Positions 30,464 to 39,693 are shown, counted from the stretch's first letter. The stretch: DNA of 64,000 bases from Microvirga solisilvae (GCF_022808595.1 NZ_JAKUCN010000001.1:186001-250000); one strand, 5' to 3'. Notes: a model not told the origin generated them from the sequence alone. Made by a program: numbers and translations.

Positions 30464-32005
30464 ATGCTTCGCGCCTTCCGATTGCCCGTTTCCGCCGCGC
30501 TCTGCCTGTTGCTCTCCACGCCCTTTGCCATCGCGCAGGAGCAGCAGCGAGGCGAACAGCAGGAATCCCGCAGGCCGCGATCCGAGGCACAGGCGCAAGC
30601 CCTCCCACCGGAATCGGTCACGCGCCACACGCTTGAGCTGCCAAGCCGCACTCTGCAGTTCACCGCGACAGCAGGCCACCTCACGCTCACTGACCAGCAG
30701 GGCGCGCCGCAAGCCGAGATTGGCTTCGTGGCCTACACGAAGGATGGATCGGACCCCGCGACGCGGCCTGTCACCTTCGCGGTGAATGGCGGGCCGGGCG
30801 CATCCTCCGCTTACCTGCATCTTCTCGCTGTCGGCCCATGGCTGCTGCCGCTCGATGGCCCAACGATCAGCCCGTCAGCTCCGACGGCGCTCGTGCCCAA
30901 TGCGGAAACGTGGCTCGACTTCACCGACCTCGTCTTCATCGATCCGCCGGGCACCGGTTACAGCCGCGTGATCGGCGGCGATCAGGTGCGCGAGAGGTTC
31001 TATTCCGTGCAGGGCGATATTGATGGATTGGCCGCTGTCGTCATGCGCTGGCTGAAGGAGAAGGGCCGGCTCACCTCACCGAAATTCTTCGTCGGTGAAA
31101 GCTATGGCGGCTTCCGGGGGCCGCTGCTGGCGCAGAAGCTGCAGAACGATCAAGGCATCGGCTTCAGCGGTCTCGTGCTCGTGTCGCCCGTGTTCGATTT
31201 CGACTGGCTCGATCAAGGTGCGGGTGCGCCCTGGATCAACGCGGCCCTGCTGCCGTCATTGGCTGCGGCGAAGCAGTCGCGCGATGGCACGGTGTCACGC
31301 GAGAGTTTGCGGGAGGCAGAAACTTATGCTTCTTCCGAATATCTCGTCGATCTCATGCGCGGCCTGCAGGACAAGGATGCCGTTGATCGGGCGAGCCGTC
31401 GTGTCGCCGAGTTGAGCGGATTGTCTCCCGATCTCACGCGGCGTCTGGCAGGCCGCATCGACATGCGTACGGCGCAGCGCGAATTGCGCCGTGGCTCGTC
31501 GGAGATCGTGAGCGCCTACGACACCAATATCGCCATTGCCGACCCCAATCCGTATTCGCAGTTCTCGCGCTTCGAGGATCCCGTGCTCGATGCGATGACA
31601 GCGCCTTTGTCGAGCGCCATCATTCAGCATCTGACCGGCGCGCTGAACTACAAGGCGGAGGGGCGCTATAACCTGCTCAACGGCTCCATCAACGGTGCCT
31701 GGCGCTGGGGCAATGGGCGGACTGCGCCGGAGAACCTCGAGGAGCTGCGGCAGGCGCTCTCGCTCGACAGTAAGATGCGCGTACTCGTCACCCATGGCTT
31801 CACCGATCTCGTGACGCCGTACTTCGCCTCGAAGCTCCTTCTCGATCAGCTTCCCGATCTCGGTCCCCAGAAGCGTGTGGCCCTGAGCGTTTACGAGGGC
31901 GGCCACATGTTCTATTCACGGCAGGCATCGCGGCAGGCCTTCCGCACGGATGTGCAGCGCCTCTTCGACGAGGCCTTGCAGGCCAGGACCGCCAATGGGG
32001 ATTGA
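30464..32005 (+). CDS. Exported S10 serine carboxypeptidase-like protein
   Basis: 513 residues with a signal peptide ending near 'FAIAQEQ'. The S10 fold is recognised from 'NGGPGASSAYLH', the nucleophile in 'GESYGGFRGP', the Asp in 'THGFTDLVTPY' and the His in 'YEGGHMFYSR'. It should remove C-terminal residues from peptides in the periplasm or outside the cell. The N-terminal linker (about 24-45) is rich in Gln, Glu and Arg. The small lipoprotein gene begins three bases after its stop. Confidence 0.88.
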   Translation: MLRAFRLPVSAALCLLLSTPFAIAQEQQRGEQQESRRPRSEAQAQALPPESVTRHTLELPSRTLQFTATAGHLTLTDQQGAPQAEIGFVAYTKDGSDPATRPVTFAVNGGPGASSAYLHLLAVGPWLLPLDGPTISPSAPTALVPNAETWLDFTDLVFIDPPGTGYSRVIGGDQVRERFYSVQGDIDGLAAVVMRWLKEKGRLTSPKFFVGESYGGFRGPLLAQKLQNDQGIGFSGLVLVSPVFDFDWLDQGAGAPWINAALLPSLAAAKQSRDGTVSRESLREAETYASSEYLVDLMRGLQDKDAVDRASRRVAELSGLSPDLTRRLAGRIDMRTAQRELRRGSSEIVSAYDTNIAIADPNPYSQFSRFEDPVLDAMTAPLSSAIIQHLTGALNYKAEGRYNLLNGSINGAWRWGNGRTAPENLEELRQALSLDSKMRVLVTHGFTDLVTPYFASKLLLDQLPDLGPQKRVALSVYEGGHMFYSRQASRQAFRTDVQRLFDEALQARTANGD

Positions 32006-32008
32006 TCA

Positions 32009-32383
32009 ATGCGTCTGAAGGTTTTGTCGTGCGTGGCTCTCGCCGCTCTGGGCCTGTCCGCCTGCAACAGCACAAGCTCCGCCCCACCGCCGGTGGCCGC
32101 TCCGGCCCCTGTGGTTGCGGCACCGACCGGCCCCACCTTCGACGGCCCGCTTCTCGGCCCTGACGGACGCTGCACCGGCACGCCCACAGGCACCGCCACT
32201 GTCATCGAGCCCGGTATCGGCGAATGCGATCTTGTGCGCCTCAAGGGCAAGCCCGCCACCGACGTGCTCGTCGGCGAAAGTGGCAAGGGCCAGCGCGAAG
32301 TACAGGTGCTCTATTCCGAGCCCGGTGGCCGCGAGCTGTATTTCTTCGTGAACAATCGACTGGACCGCATCTCGAAGCCGTAA
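32009..32383 (+). CDS. Small lipoprotein of unknown function
   Basis: 124 residues. A lipoprotein signal with lipobox Leu-Ser-Ala-Cys is followed by an Ala/Pro linker and a compact domain with 'GECDLVRLKGKPATDVLVGE' and 'YSEPGGRELYFFVNNRLDRI'. It starts three bases after the carboxypeptidase gene and is probably co-expressed. I cannot assign a function. Confidence 0.75.
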   Translation: MRLKVLSCVALAALGLSACNSTSSAPPPVAAPAPVVAAPTGPTFDGPLLGPDGRCTGTPTGTATVIEPGIGECDLVRLKGKPATDVLVGESGKGQREVQVLYSEPGGRELYFFVNNRLDRISKP

Positions 32384-32397
32384 TCTGGTAGCTATTT

Positions 32398-32751
32398 ATG
32401 AAGCTGTTTGATCTCATCCTTGGGCGGAAGAAGAAACCTCAAACCCTCAAAGACATTCATCAGAGGCTGGCTGACATCATTGGCCAAGCCATCCCTGAAG
32501 ATTGGACAAAAGCCTGGATCAAGGCGCAGATGCACACCGGCAACGCCGAGTTCGATTTTATGTATGTGCAGCCTGCCAATACGACGCCGGTGCCATTTCA
32601 CGATCAAGCGAGCCCGTTCATCGGGGATATCTACAAGAGCTTCAAGGCGATGAGAGAGGCGTTCGTCCAATCCGGTCAGCCGGCATGGCGCTCCGCAACA
32701 TTCATAGTTGAGAGCAATGGCCGTTTCGTCGTCGAGTATGGGTACGATTGA
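32398..32751 (+). CDS. YezG/DUF600-like (immunity-type) protein
   Basis: 117 residues, no signal peptide, AT-richer than its neighbours. The pattern matches the YezG family of toxin-immunity proteins: 'IIGQAIPEDWTKAWI' (family: IIPEEW), then a central Phe-Tyr strand region, 'KAMREAFVQSGQPAWRSATFIV' (family: F....PW.S..F) and a final 'GRFVVEYGYD'. Such proteins usually neutralise a DNase or RNase toxin coded next door. No toxin gene is seen here, so it is an orphan. The family call is from memory of the pattern. Confidence 0.65.
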   Translation: MKLFDLILGRKKKPQTLKDIHQRLADIIGQAIPEDWTKAWIKAQMHTGNAEFDFMYVQPANTTPVPFHDQASPFIGDIYKSFKAMREAFVQSGQPAWRSATFIVESNGRFVVEYGYD

Positions 32752-32788
32752 TCTCACGGTTGGAGATCAGTTTTCCCTTACAGCGCTT

Positions 32789-34666
32789 TTAGACGCTGGC
32801 TCCCTCAATTTCTTCGCTCACCATCAACCATTCCTCTTCGAGAGAGGCGAGGGTGTCGGCCGCTTCCGCGCGCATCTTCGATAGTTCGGTGGCCTTCGCG
32901 GAATCCTTCAGGAAGGCCGTGCCGTCGGCAAGGGCCGCGTCGACTTTTCCGATCACATCGTTGAGTTTCGCCATGCGCGCTTCGATGGCATCGAGCTTTT
33001 TGCGCAGGGGCGCGAGCGCGGCACGCTTTTCTGCCGCCGCGCGGCGCTCGTCCACCTTCGATGTGGTGGGTGCCGAGGCCTTGTCGTCCTGTTTCTGCGG
33101 GTCGAGATCGCCCGACAGGATGAGCTGACGATAATCGTCCATGTCGCCGTCGAAGGACTTCACCGTGCCGTTGCCGACGATCCACAGGCGGTCGGCGCAG
33201 GCTTCGATTAGAAAACGGTCGTGGCTCACTAGGACCACCGCGCCGGTATAGTCGTTGATGGCTTCCATCAGCGCCGTGCGGCTGTCGATGTCGAGATGGT
33301 TCGTCGGCTCGTCGAGAATGAGCAGGTGAGGGCCGTTGAAAGCCGCAAGCCCCATGAGCAGGCGTGCCTTCTCGCCACCGGAAAGTGACGAGACGGGCGT
33401 GTCGGCCTTCGCGCCGGGAAAGCCAATCTGCGCCGTGCGGGCGCGGATCTTGGCGACCGGCGTATCGGGCATCCGCTCGGCCACATGATCGTAAGCGGTC
33501 GCCTTCGGGTTCAGCTCGTCGAGCTGATGCTGCGCGAAATAGGCGACATCCATGCGGTTGACGCTGCGCATCTCGCCCTTCATCGGCTCGAGCCTGCCGC
33601 CGATGAGCTTACAGAAGGTGGACTTGCCGTTGCCGTTGGAGCCGAGCAGTGCGATGCGGTCATCAGGCGCGATGGTGAGGTTCAGGCGGTCAAGCACAAT
33701 GCGCTCGCCATAGCCCACCGCGCCGCCTTCAACGGTCACCAGAGGCGGCGCGGCGGGGCGTTCGGGGCCAGGGAGATTGAAGGGCATCACGTCGTCTTCG
33801 ACGATGGTCGTGATCGCTTCCATCTTGGCGAGGCGCTTCACGCGCGACTGCGCCTGACGCGCCTTCGAAGCTTTCGCCTTGAAGCGGTCCACGAAGGCCT
33901 GGAGGTGTTTGCGCTCGGCCTCTTGTTTTGCCGCCATCTTCGCGGTCAGCTCGCGCTTTTCCGCGTATTGCTTGGCAAACGACGTATAGCCGCCGCGATA
34001 AATCGAGAGCTTGCCGCGGTCGAGATGCAGGATGTGGTTGACGCAGGTGTCGAGCAGCTCGCGGTCGTGGCTGATGACGAGAACCGTGTGCGGATAGCGC
34101 CCGAGATAATCATAGAGCCAGAGCGTGCCCTCTAAGTCGAGATAGTTCGTCGGCTCGTCGAGAAGCAGCAGGTCCGGCTCGGTGAACAGCACGGCTGCAA
34201 GCGCCACGCGCATGCGCCAGCCGCCCGAAAAGTCGGAGCAGGGACGCTGTTGCGCCTCGGCATCGAAGCCGAGGCCGTGGAGGATCGCGGCGGCGCGGGC
34301 GGGAGCGGAATGCGCGCCGATATCGGTGAGCCTCATCTCGATCTCGGCCCGGCGGATGCCATCCGCATGCTCAGCCTCGGCGAGGAGGGCGCTGCGCTCC
34401 TTGTCGGCGGCGAGAACCACGTCGATGAGGCGCTCCGGGCCGCCGGGGGCTTCCTGCGCCACCGCGCCGATCCGCATGCCGCGGGGGAGGGTGATGCTGC
34501 CGCTCTCGGTGGCGAGCTCGCCCTGGATAATCTTGAACAGGGTGGTCTTGCCCGCGCCGTTTCGCCCGACGAGCCCCACCTTCGCGCCGTCAGGCAGGTT
34601 GAAGGAGGCATGGTCGAGGATCAGGCGGTCGCCGATGCGGTAGGTCAGGTCGTTGACGTGGAGCAT
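32789..34666 (-). CDS. ABC-F family ATPase
   Basis: Cytosolic tandem ABC protein of the ABC-F class, which acts on ribosomes rather than in transport. 625 residues: first ABC domain (Walker A 'GRNGAGKTT', signature 'FSGGW'), interdomain linker rich in Lys/Gln ('KQYAEKRELTAKMAAKQEAERKH'), second ABC domain (Walker A 'GSNGNGKST', signature 'LSGGEKARL') and a coiled-coil C-terminus. It is closest in layout to YheS/Uup. I start at MLHVNDLTYRIG, preceded by AAAAGG; upstream starts add a non-family tail. Confidence 0.9.
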   Translation of the reverse strand: MLHVNDLTYRIGDRLILDHASFNLPDGAKVGLVGRNGAGKTTLFKIIQGELATESGSITLPRGMRIGAVAQEAPGGPERLIDVVLAADKERSALLAEAEHADGIRRAEIEMRLTDIGAHSAPARAAAILHGLGFDAEAQQRPCSDFSGGWRMRVALAAVLFTEPDLLLLDEPTNYLDLEGTLWLYDYLGRYPHTVLVISHDRELLDTCVNHILHLDRGKLSIYRGGYTSFAKQYAEKRELTAKMAAKQEAERKHLQAFVDRFKAKASKARQAQSRVKRLAKMEAITTIVEDDVMPFNLPGPERPAAPPLVTVEGGAVGYGERIVLDRLNLTIAPDDRIALLGSNGNGKSTFCKLIGGRLEPMKGEMRSVNRMDVAYFAQHQLDELNPKATAYDHVAERMPDTPVAKIRARTAQIGFPGAKADTPVSSLSGGEKARLLMGLAAFNGPHLLILDEPTNHLDIDSRTALMEAINDYTGAVVLVSHDRFLIEACADRLWIVGNGTVKSFDGDMDDYRQLILSGDLDPQKQDDKASAPTTSKVDERRAAAEKRAALAPLRKKLDAIEARMAKLNDVIGKVDAALADGTAFLKDSAKATELSKMRAEAADTLASLEEEWLMVSEEIEGASV

Positions 34667-34845
34667 GCCGCCTTTTGGCCCGTGAAGGGGGCTCTGGCAA
34701 GGTCCGTTCATACGCAATAGCCATGAATAGGAAGGGCGGTGAATGACCGGGCGGTCAAAGCCTGATAAAGTAAGCGGGAAGTCTAGACGGCTAAGAAACG
34801 TGATATAGTTATAGTCGAACTAGCGGTCGCGGGTGGGATAAAGAC

Positions 34846-35532
34846 ATGGGTCGGCTTGCCAATGTTCAGTTGTTCAGGGGTCTGGAGATTGATCTGGTCC
34901 CCTTCGAGGCGCGGTCTAACTGGCGCCGCTTCGATCCGGAGGAGGTCATCGTCGATTTCGATGAGCTCTCCAACGACGTTTATTTCCTGCTCTCGGGCGA
35001 GGTGCGGGTGCTGATGCGCACAGCCTCCGGCAAGGAAGTGATCCTCAACGAGATGAAGCCCGGCGAGGTGTTCGGCGAACTCGCTGCCCTCGACGGCATC
35101 AAGCGCTCTGCAAATGTGACCGCCCTCACGAGGGGCGAGGCATGCGTGATGCCAGCGAACGTGTTCAAGGAGCTGCTCTTCGCCAACCAGCCCGTGTCCG
35201 AGCGCCTTTTCTGCCTCATGGCCTCGCGGCTGCGCGAATTGAACGCCAAGTTCATGGAGCAGACGGTGTTGGATCTGCGGCACCGGCTTTATTCGGAGCT
35301 TCTGCGCCTGTCCGTGCCGCGCGGCGAAAGGGGGATCGAGCGGGTCATCACCCCACCGCCTTTCCACCATATCGTTGCCGCCCGCATCGGCTGCCGCCGC
35401 GAGCAGATCACGCGCGAGTTTACGATGCTGACCCAGGAAGGCCTGATAGAGCGCACCCGCGGCGCCCTGATCCTGCGCCAGCCGGAGGTGCTGAAGGAGC
35501 GTGTGGCCGAAGCGATGCGGGCGGATCGTTGA
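34846..35532 (+). CDS. Crp/Fnr family transcriptional regulator
   Basis: 228 residues: cyclic-nucleotide-binding-type beta-roll (about 10-125; 'GEVFGELAALDGIKRSANVTAL') and a C-terminal winged HTH ('HHIVAARIGCRREQITREFTML'). There is no Fnr cysteine cluster. The 'GELAALDGIKRSA' stretch resembles the phosphate cassette of cAMP-binding members, so a nucleotide ligand is possible. The target is unknown. Divergent from the ABC-F gene. Confidence 0.88.
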   Translation: MGRLANVQLFRGLEIDLVPFEARSNWRRFDPEEVIVDFDELSNDVYFLLSGEVRVLMRTASGKEVILNEMKPGEVFGELAALDGIKRSANVTALTRGEACVMPANVFKELLFANQPVSERLFCLMASRLRELNAKFMEQTVLDLRHRLYSELLRLSVPRGERGIERVITPPPFHHIVAARIGCRREQITREFTMLTQEGLIERTRGALILRQPEVLKERVAEAMRADR

Positions 35533-35577
35533 GCTTTCATAGAACCACTAGGGCCTCAGCCTAAAGGGACGTTGATC

Positions 35578-35610
35578 AAAAGCCTCGCAAGCGGCATTGC
35601 GGGGCTTTTT
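35578..35610 (+). terminator. Rho-independent terminator of the Crp/Fnr gene
   Basis: AAAAGCCTCGCAA pairs with TTGCGGGGCTTTT (one G-U pair) across a short loop and runs into a T tract. It lies 46 bases after the stop. Confidence 0.85.
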
Positions 35611-35972
35611 GCTAGATGATTAGCATTCTGTCCCGAAATAAAACAACCAGACTTGAGAAAATTATTTGGCGTGTAATCTACGTTACATGAGGCATTATCA
35701 AATATTTCAAAGTCTTGTTTAATTTAGGAATAATATTATTCGTCGATATTCATAGGCCAAATGGTCTAGGCCTGCAGCTAAGAGTGGTGATGTGACCCAG
35801 CGTCATCCAACTTGGCGTCAAATTTACTAAAAAATATTGGTTGTTCACATGTAAACACTCTCTGATTAGAGAGTATGAAAGAGCCAGATTTTAAAATCAC
35901 TTCGAAGCCTGACAGTGCCGGGCAAGGTGAAAATGCCTTGGCGCAAGTTCCTTTCGACGTGGGGTTTATGCA
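35611..35972. promoter_or_regulatory. AT-rich leader of the RTX gene with palindromes
   Basis: 362 bp, clearly AT-richer than the flanks. It holds a perfect 14-bp palindrome GAATAATATTATTC (35728-35741) and a perfect hairpin ACTCTCT-gatt-AGAGAGT (35857-35874) that ends just before an ATG at 35875. A short frame from that ATG overlaps the RTX start out of frame. Operator and leader functions are inference. Confidence 0.5.
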
Positions 35973-38786
35973 ATGGCAACCAATTCATTTGAAGCCGAGC
36001 TTTATCGTCTGGGCATCCTCTTCGGCGGTACCGGCGCGACCTATGGTGGCTCCGGGGGGCCAGGCTCTGGGATTCCAGGCGACGGCCCCACTACGACGAT
36101 CGAGACAGGCGGTATCGTATTCCCTCCTTTTCCAATGGCGCGCACTTGCGACATTGACCGGATGGATGAGGACGGTGATTTCGGCGGCGAAGAATGGATC
36201 CCTCGCGGGAATGGAGCCGCGTACGACCCAGAATTAGAAGGTGCAAGCGGCGATCCGCTCATCGATGGGAACGCTTTATGGGATATGGTAGGCAGTGCCA
36301 TTAGTCGCGCAGGCAATGCACTCCTTGAAAGCCTTCGGGACGATGAGGATACCGACAGCACTCCTCCAACCCCTGGACCTGGGACTGGCCCGGATTCTGT
36401 CGATGAAAATTCCGTTGATGTCCGTGTCACGATGAAGTTCGGCGCCACAACCTACTCGGCGAATGTGCGATCGAGAGGTGATGGTAACGATAGCCTTGTC
36501 GGAAACGCGGAAAGGGACTGGTTCGGCGGCGGTGGCGGCAATGACACCCTGCATGGCGCGGGGGGCAACGACAGTCTTTTCGGAGAGGCCGGAAACGATC
36601 TGATCGATGGCGGCGAAGGCCATGACTACCTGTACGGCGGCGAAGGCGACGATCGCATTCTCGGAGGTGTCGGTTCCGATCTCCTGAGTGGCGATGCCGG
36701 TAACGATACCCTTGATGGCGGCGAGGACAACGACAGCATCCTGGGTGGCGCGGGCGATGACTTGCTCATTGGCGGCGGCGGTAAGGATACTCTGAGCGGC
36801 GGTGACGGCAACGACACTCTCGAAGGCGGCGAGGGCAACGACATTCTCGACGGATGGTGGGGTGATGACGTCGTCAATGGCGGCAACGGCGATGACATCA
36901 TTCTCGGCAGCCTCGGTGCCGACACGCTCAACGGCGGCGCGGGGGTGGATACCGTCAGATACTCGAGCAGCGCCAGCGGGATCTACATTGACCTTGCGGT
37001 GGGATATGGCAGCCGCGCAGCGCAAGGTGACGTTCTTCGCGATGTAGAGAACGTCATCGGCAGCTCGCATGACGATACCATTATCGTCGGCAACGCCAGC
37101 GGCCAATACTTCAACGCCTATGATTACCTCGTCAAGAATAACGACGTGTATCGCCACATGCTGCAGATGCAGCTGGGCTTTGACTACGCCTATTATCACT
37201 GGCTGAACTACGGTCGCTTCGAAGGGCGTGCCGGCGGCTGGAGCGGCGGTTCGCAGACAGGCGCCGACTGGGGCAGTGCATTCGATGTGGCGGGTTATCT
37301 TGCCGCCAACCCGGATGTGGCCGCCTACAAGAAGAAGTACAACCTGTCCGACGCCTGGGTCTGGGAGCACTGGCTCGTCAACGGCGCGCATGAGGGCCGC
37401 GCGGGCGCCTTCAAGGTGTCCGGCTCGGTGATTGATGCGGGTGCCGGCAACGACACGGTGCAGGGCGGTGTCTATTCCGACTACCTCATCGGCGGCACCG
37501 GCAACGACGTGCTCGTGGGCCATCAGGGCCACGACGTGCTGGTCGGCGGCGAGGGCGACGATACGCTGCGCGGCGGCGACGGCGACGACCACCTCTATGG
37601 CGGCGCCGGCAACGACGTGCTCGACGACATGATCACAACCGGTTACGTCTACGGCCACGATAAGTTCGACGGCGGCAAGGGCGACGACCAGCTCTATGGA
37701 CGCTTCGGCAACGACACGCTGTATGGTGGTGAAGGCAACGACACTCTCGATGGCGGCGAGGACAATGACCATCTCGACGGCGGTGACGGCCACGATGTGC
37801 TGATCGGCTACACCGGCAACGACGTGATCTACGGCCGCTTCGGCCGCGACACGCTGTCCGGCGGCGACGGCAACGACCATCTCGATGCCGGCGAGGACGA
37901 TGACGTGGTCGATGGCGGCGACGGCCATGACGTGCTGATCGGCTATACCGGCAATGACACGCTGAACGGCGGCCAAGGTCAAGACACGTTGCTGGGCGGT
38001 GACGACAACGACAAGCTTTACGGCCACAACAGCCACGACCTGCTCTATGGCCAGGGTGGCAACGACCACCTTGACGGCGGCGACGGCAACGACACGTTGG
38101 ATGGTGGCGAGGGCGATGATGATCTGCTCGGGTACTGGGGCGATGATCGCCTGCTCGGCGGCAGCGGTCACGACCGGCTTTATGGCCTAGACGACGACGA
38201 CCTGCTCTACGGCCAGGACGGCAATGACACTCTGATGGGTGGCATGGGCCAGGACACGCTGTATGGCGGGGCCAACGAGGACCGACTGCATGGAGACGAC
38301 GGCAACGACATCCTTGACGGCGAGGACGGCGACGACATGCTGTATGGCGAGGACGGCCATGATCAGCTCTCGGGCGGCAATGGAAGCGACTGGCTGTATG
38401 GCGGCTACAATGAGGACACGCTGTATGGCGGCGCCGGTGACGACCGCCTGTACGGCGAGGACGGCCACGACGTTCTGCAGGGCGGTGCGGGCAACGACAC
38501 GATGTGGGGCGGGGCCGGCAGCGACAAGTTCGTGTTCCATGCGAACAGCGGTTCTGATGTGATCAAGGACTTCGGTTACGGCGACGTGATCCGCCTGGTG
38601 GGTGTGACGAGCTCGTATAGCGACTTCTGGGGCAGCAACAACAAGCCGAAGAACGTGCCGACCTGGACTGAGTTTAGGACCGTAGAGATCACGGTCAACG
38701 ATGGCCGTAAGATCTTTATCGAGGGCATCAAGGCCGAGCAGCTCAAGGGCGGCGTGGTCGACGGCGCTTGGCAGTGGTGGATCTAA
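35973..38786 (+). CDS. RTX calcium-binding repeat protein
   Basis: 937 residues, probably secreted by a type I system and folded by calcium outside the cell. There is no N-terminal signal peptide. A Gly/Pro-rich N-terminus (about 1-165) precedes about 19 GGxGxDxLx nonapeptides (about 169-335), an insert (about 336-487) with two related segments ('NNDVYRHML...YHWLNYGRFEGRAGG' and 'NPDVAAYKK...EHWLVNGAHEGRAGA'), about 39 more repeats (about 488-850) and a repeat-free C-terminus where the secretion signal should be. No enzyme domain is visible. No type I ABC exporter is coded in the window. It could be an adhesin, matrix or surface-layer protein. Confidence 0.92.
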   Translation: MATNSFEAELYRLGILFGGTGATYGGSGGPGSGIPGDGPTTTIETGGIVFPPFPMARTCDIDRMDEDGDFGGEEWIPRGNGAAYDPELEGASGDPLIDGNALWDMVGSAISRAGNALLESLRDDEDTDSTPPTPGPGTGPDSVDENSVDVRVTMKFGATTYSANVRSRGDGNDSLVGNAERDWFGGGGGNDTLHGAGGNDSLFGEAGNDLIDGGEGHDYLYGGEGDDRILGGVGSDLLSGDAGNDTLDGGEDNDSILGGAGDDLLIGGGGKDTLSGGDGNDTLEGGEGNDILDGWWGDDVVNGGNGDDIILGSLGADTLNGGAGVDTVRYSSSASGIYIDLAVGYGSRAAQGDVLRDVENVIGSSHDDTIIVGNASGQYFNAYDYLVKNNDVYRHMLQMQLGFDYAYYHWLNYGRFEGRAGGWSGGSQTGADWGSAFDVAGYLAANPDVAAYKKKYNLSDAWVWEHWLVNGAHEGRAGAFKVSGSVIDAGAGNDTVQGGVYSDYLIGGTGNDVLVGHQGHDVLVGGEGDDTLRGGDGDDHLYGGAGNDVLDDMITTGYVYGHDKFDGGKGDDQLYGRFGNDTLYGGEGNDTLDGGEDNDHLDGGDGHDVLIGYTGNDVIYGRFGRDTLSGGDGNDHLDAGEDDDVVDGGDGHDVLIGYTGNDTLNGGQGQDTLLGGDDNDKLYGHNSHDLLYGQGGNDHLDGGDGNDTLDGGEGDDDLLGYWGDDRLLGGSGHDRLYGLDDDDLLYGQDGNDTLMGGMGQDTLYGGANEDRLHGDDGNDILDGEDGDDMLYGEDGHDQLSGGNGSDWLYGGYNEDTLYGGAGDDRLYGEDGHDVLQGGAGNDTMWGGAGSDKFVFHANSGSDVIKDFGYGDVIRLVGVTSSYSDFWGSNNKPKNVPTWTEFRTVEITVNDGRKIFIEGIKAEQLKGGVVDGAWQWWI

Positions 38787-38814
38787 GCATCACCTCTGCA
38801 CGAACCTGACAAGC

Positions 38815-38855
38815 ACAAAACCCGCCGTGCACAACACGGCGGGTTTTGTTTTTAG
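38815..38855. terminator. Strong terminator between RTX and tetR genes
   Basis: A 15-bp perfect stem (ACAAAACCCGCCGTG, 38815-38829, with CACGGCGGGTTTTGT, 38835-38849) and a 5-nt loop, followed by TTTTAG. The minus strand also has T-rich flanks, so it may serve both convergent genes. Confidence 0.9.
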
Positions 38856-38869
38856 TTCGCTAAGCTGCT

Positions 38870-39550
38870 TCAGCGGGGAGCCGATTGCGGCCCATAGGCC
38901 GCGAAGAATACCCGGATAGCATTCGCCACGTTCTTCTTGATCTCGTCCTGCGTCGGCGCACCACCCACGGCGAAAAGCTGGCGGCGCATGAGGCCGGAAA
39001 CGCAGAGGTCGAGGAAATGCTGGGCGGCCACGCTTGTGTCCTCGATGGACAGACGCCCGGCCTCGACCTGACGGTCGAAATAGGCGGCAAGGCGGGCGAT
39101 GCCCTGGCAGGGACCCGCTTCGTAGAAGGCTTGGCCGAGGGAAGGGAACTTCTCAGCCGCGCCGATGACCATTCGAATGGATGAAATGTGCTCCGGCGTT
39201 CCCATGCGCGTGAGATAGGTATGGCCGAGCTGGGTCAGCACGGAGCGCACGTCCGGATCTTCGGGGTCGAGCTTGAACAAAACCTCCGCCAGGCCGCGCT
39301 TCTCTTCCAGGGTCAGAGCGGCGAACAGGCTCTCCTTGCTGTCGAAATAGACATAGAGCGTGCCCTTGGAGACGCCGGCCGCCTTTGCGATCTCGCCCAT
39401 GCTGGCGCCGTCGAAGCCGCTCGCCAGAAAAACCTGACGGGCTCCCTCCAAAATCTGGCGACGCTTGGCACTCTCCGCGCTCTCCTCCGTTGAGGGGGAT
39501 GCGCTGGAAGAGGCATCCGAAGCGCGAGCGATATCTTTCAGGTCGCTCAT
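38870..39550 (-). CDS. TetR family repressor of the adjacent efflux genes
   Basis: 226 residues. After a Ser-rich N-terminal stretch (about 1-25) comes a standard TetR HTH ('ILEGARQVFLASGFDGASMGEIAKAAGVSKGTLYVYFDSKESLF'), then an AcrR/AefR-like C-terminal ligand domain. It is divergent from emrA-emrB, and the palindrome at 39575-39595 lies 25 bp upstream of its start, which fits autorepression and control of the pump. Confidence 0.9.
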   Translation of the reverse strand: MSDLKDIARASDASSSASPSTEESAESAKRRQILEGARQVFLASGFDGASMGEIAKAAGVSKGTLYVYFDSKESLFAALTLEEKRGLAEVLFKLDPEDPDVRSVLTQLGHTYLTRMGTPEHISSIRMVIGAAEKFPSLGQAFYEAGPCQGIARLAAYFDRQVEAGRLSIEDTSVAAQHFLDLCVSGLMRRQLFAVGGAPTQDEIKKNVANAIRVFFAAYGPQSAPR

Positions 39551-39574
39551 GTGCGTTTTATCACCTCCTGGCTA

Positions 39575-39595
39575 TTGACCGAACGGTTCGGTCAA
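39575..39595. promoter_or_regulatory. Palindromic operator in the tetR-emrA gap
   Basis: Perfect 10-bp arms TTGACCGAAC (39575-39584) and GTTCGGTCAA (39586-39595) with one central base. Size and symmetry fit a TetR/AcrR operator. It may overlap both promoters. Confidence 0.8.
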
Positions 39596-39693
39596 ATCAT
39601 ATGTAGTTCACTTAGTCATGATAGTCCAATGCCGCAAGAATGGATCCAGACTTTCTGGGTCCGGGCGGTTCGGCTTGTTGAAAGAGGGTTGGA

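Noticed and set aside
35875-36237. 120-codon frame overlapping the RTX start
   Set aside because: Out of frame with the RTX gene over most of its length and without domain features; at best a leader peptide.
36276-38171. 631-codon frame antisense to the RTX gene, giving a repetitive Ala/Val/Ile-rich product
   Set aside because: It is the mirror of the repeated Gly-Asp codons; the sense strand is plainly the RTX gene.
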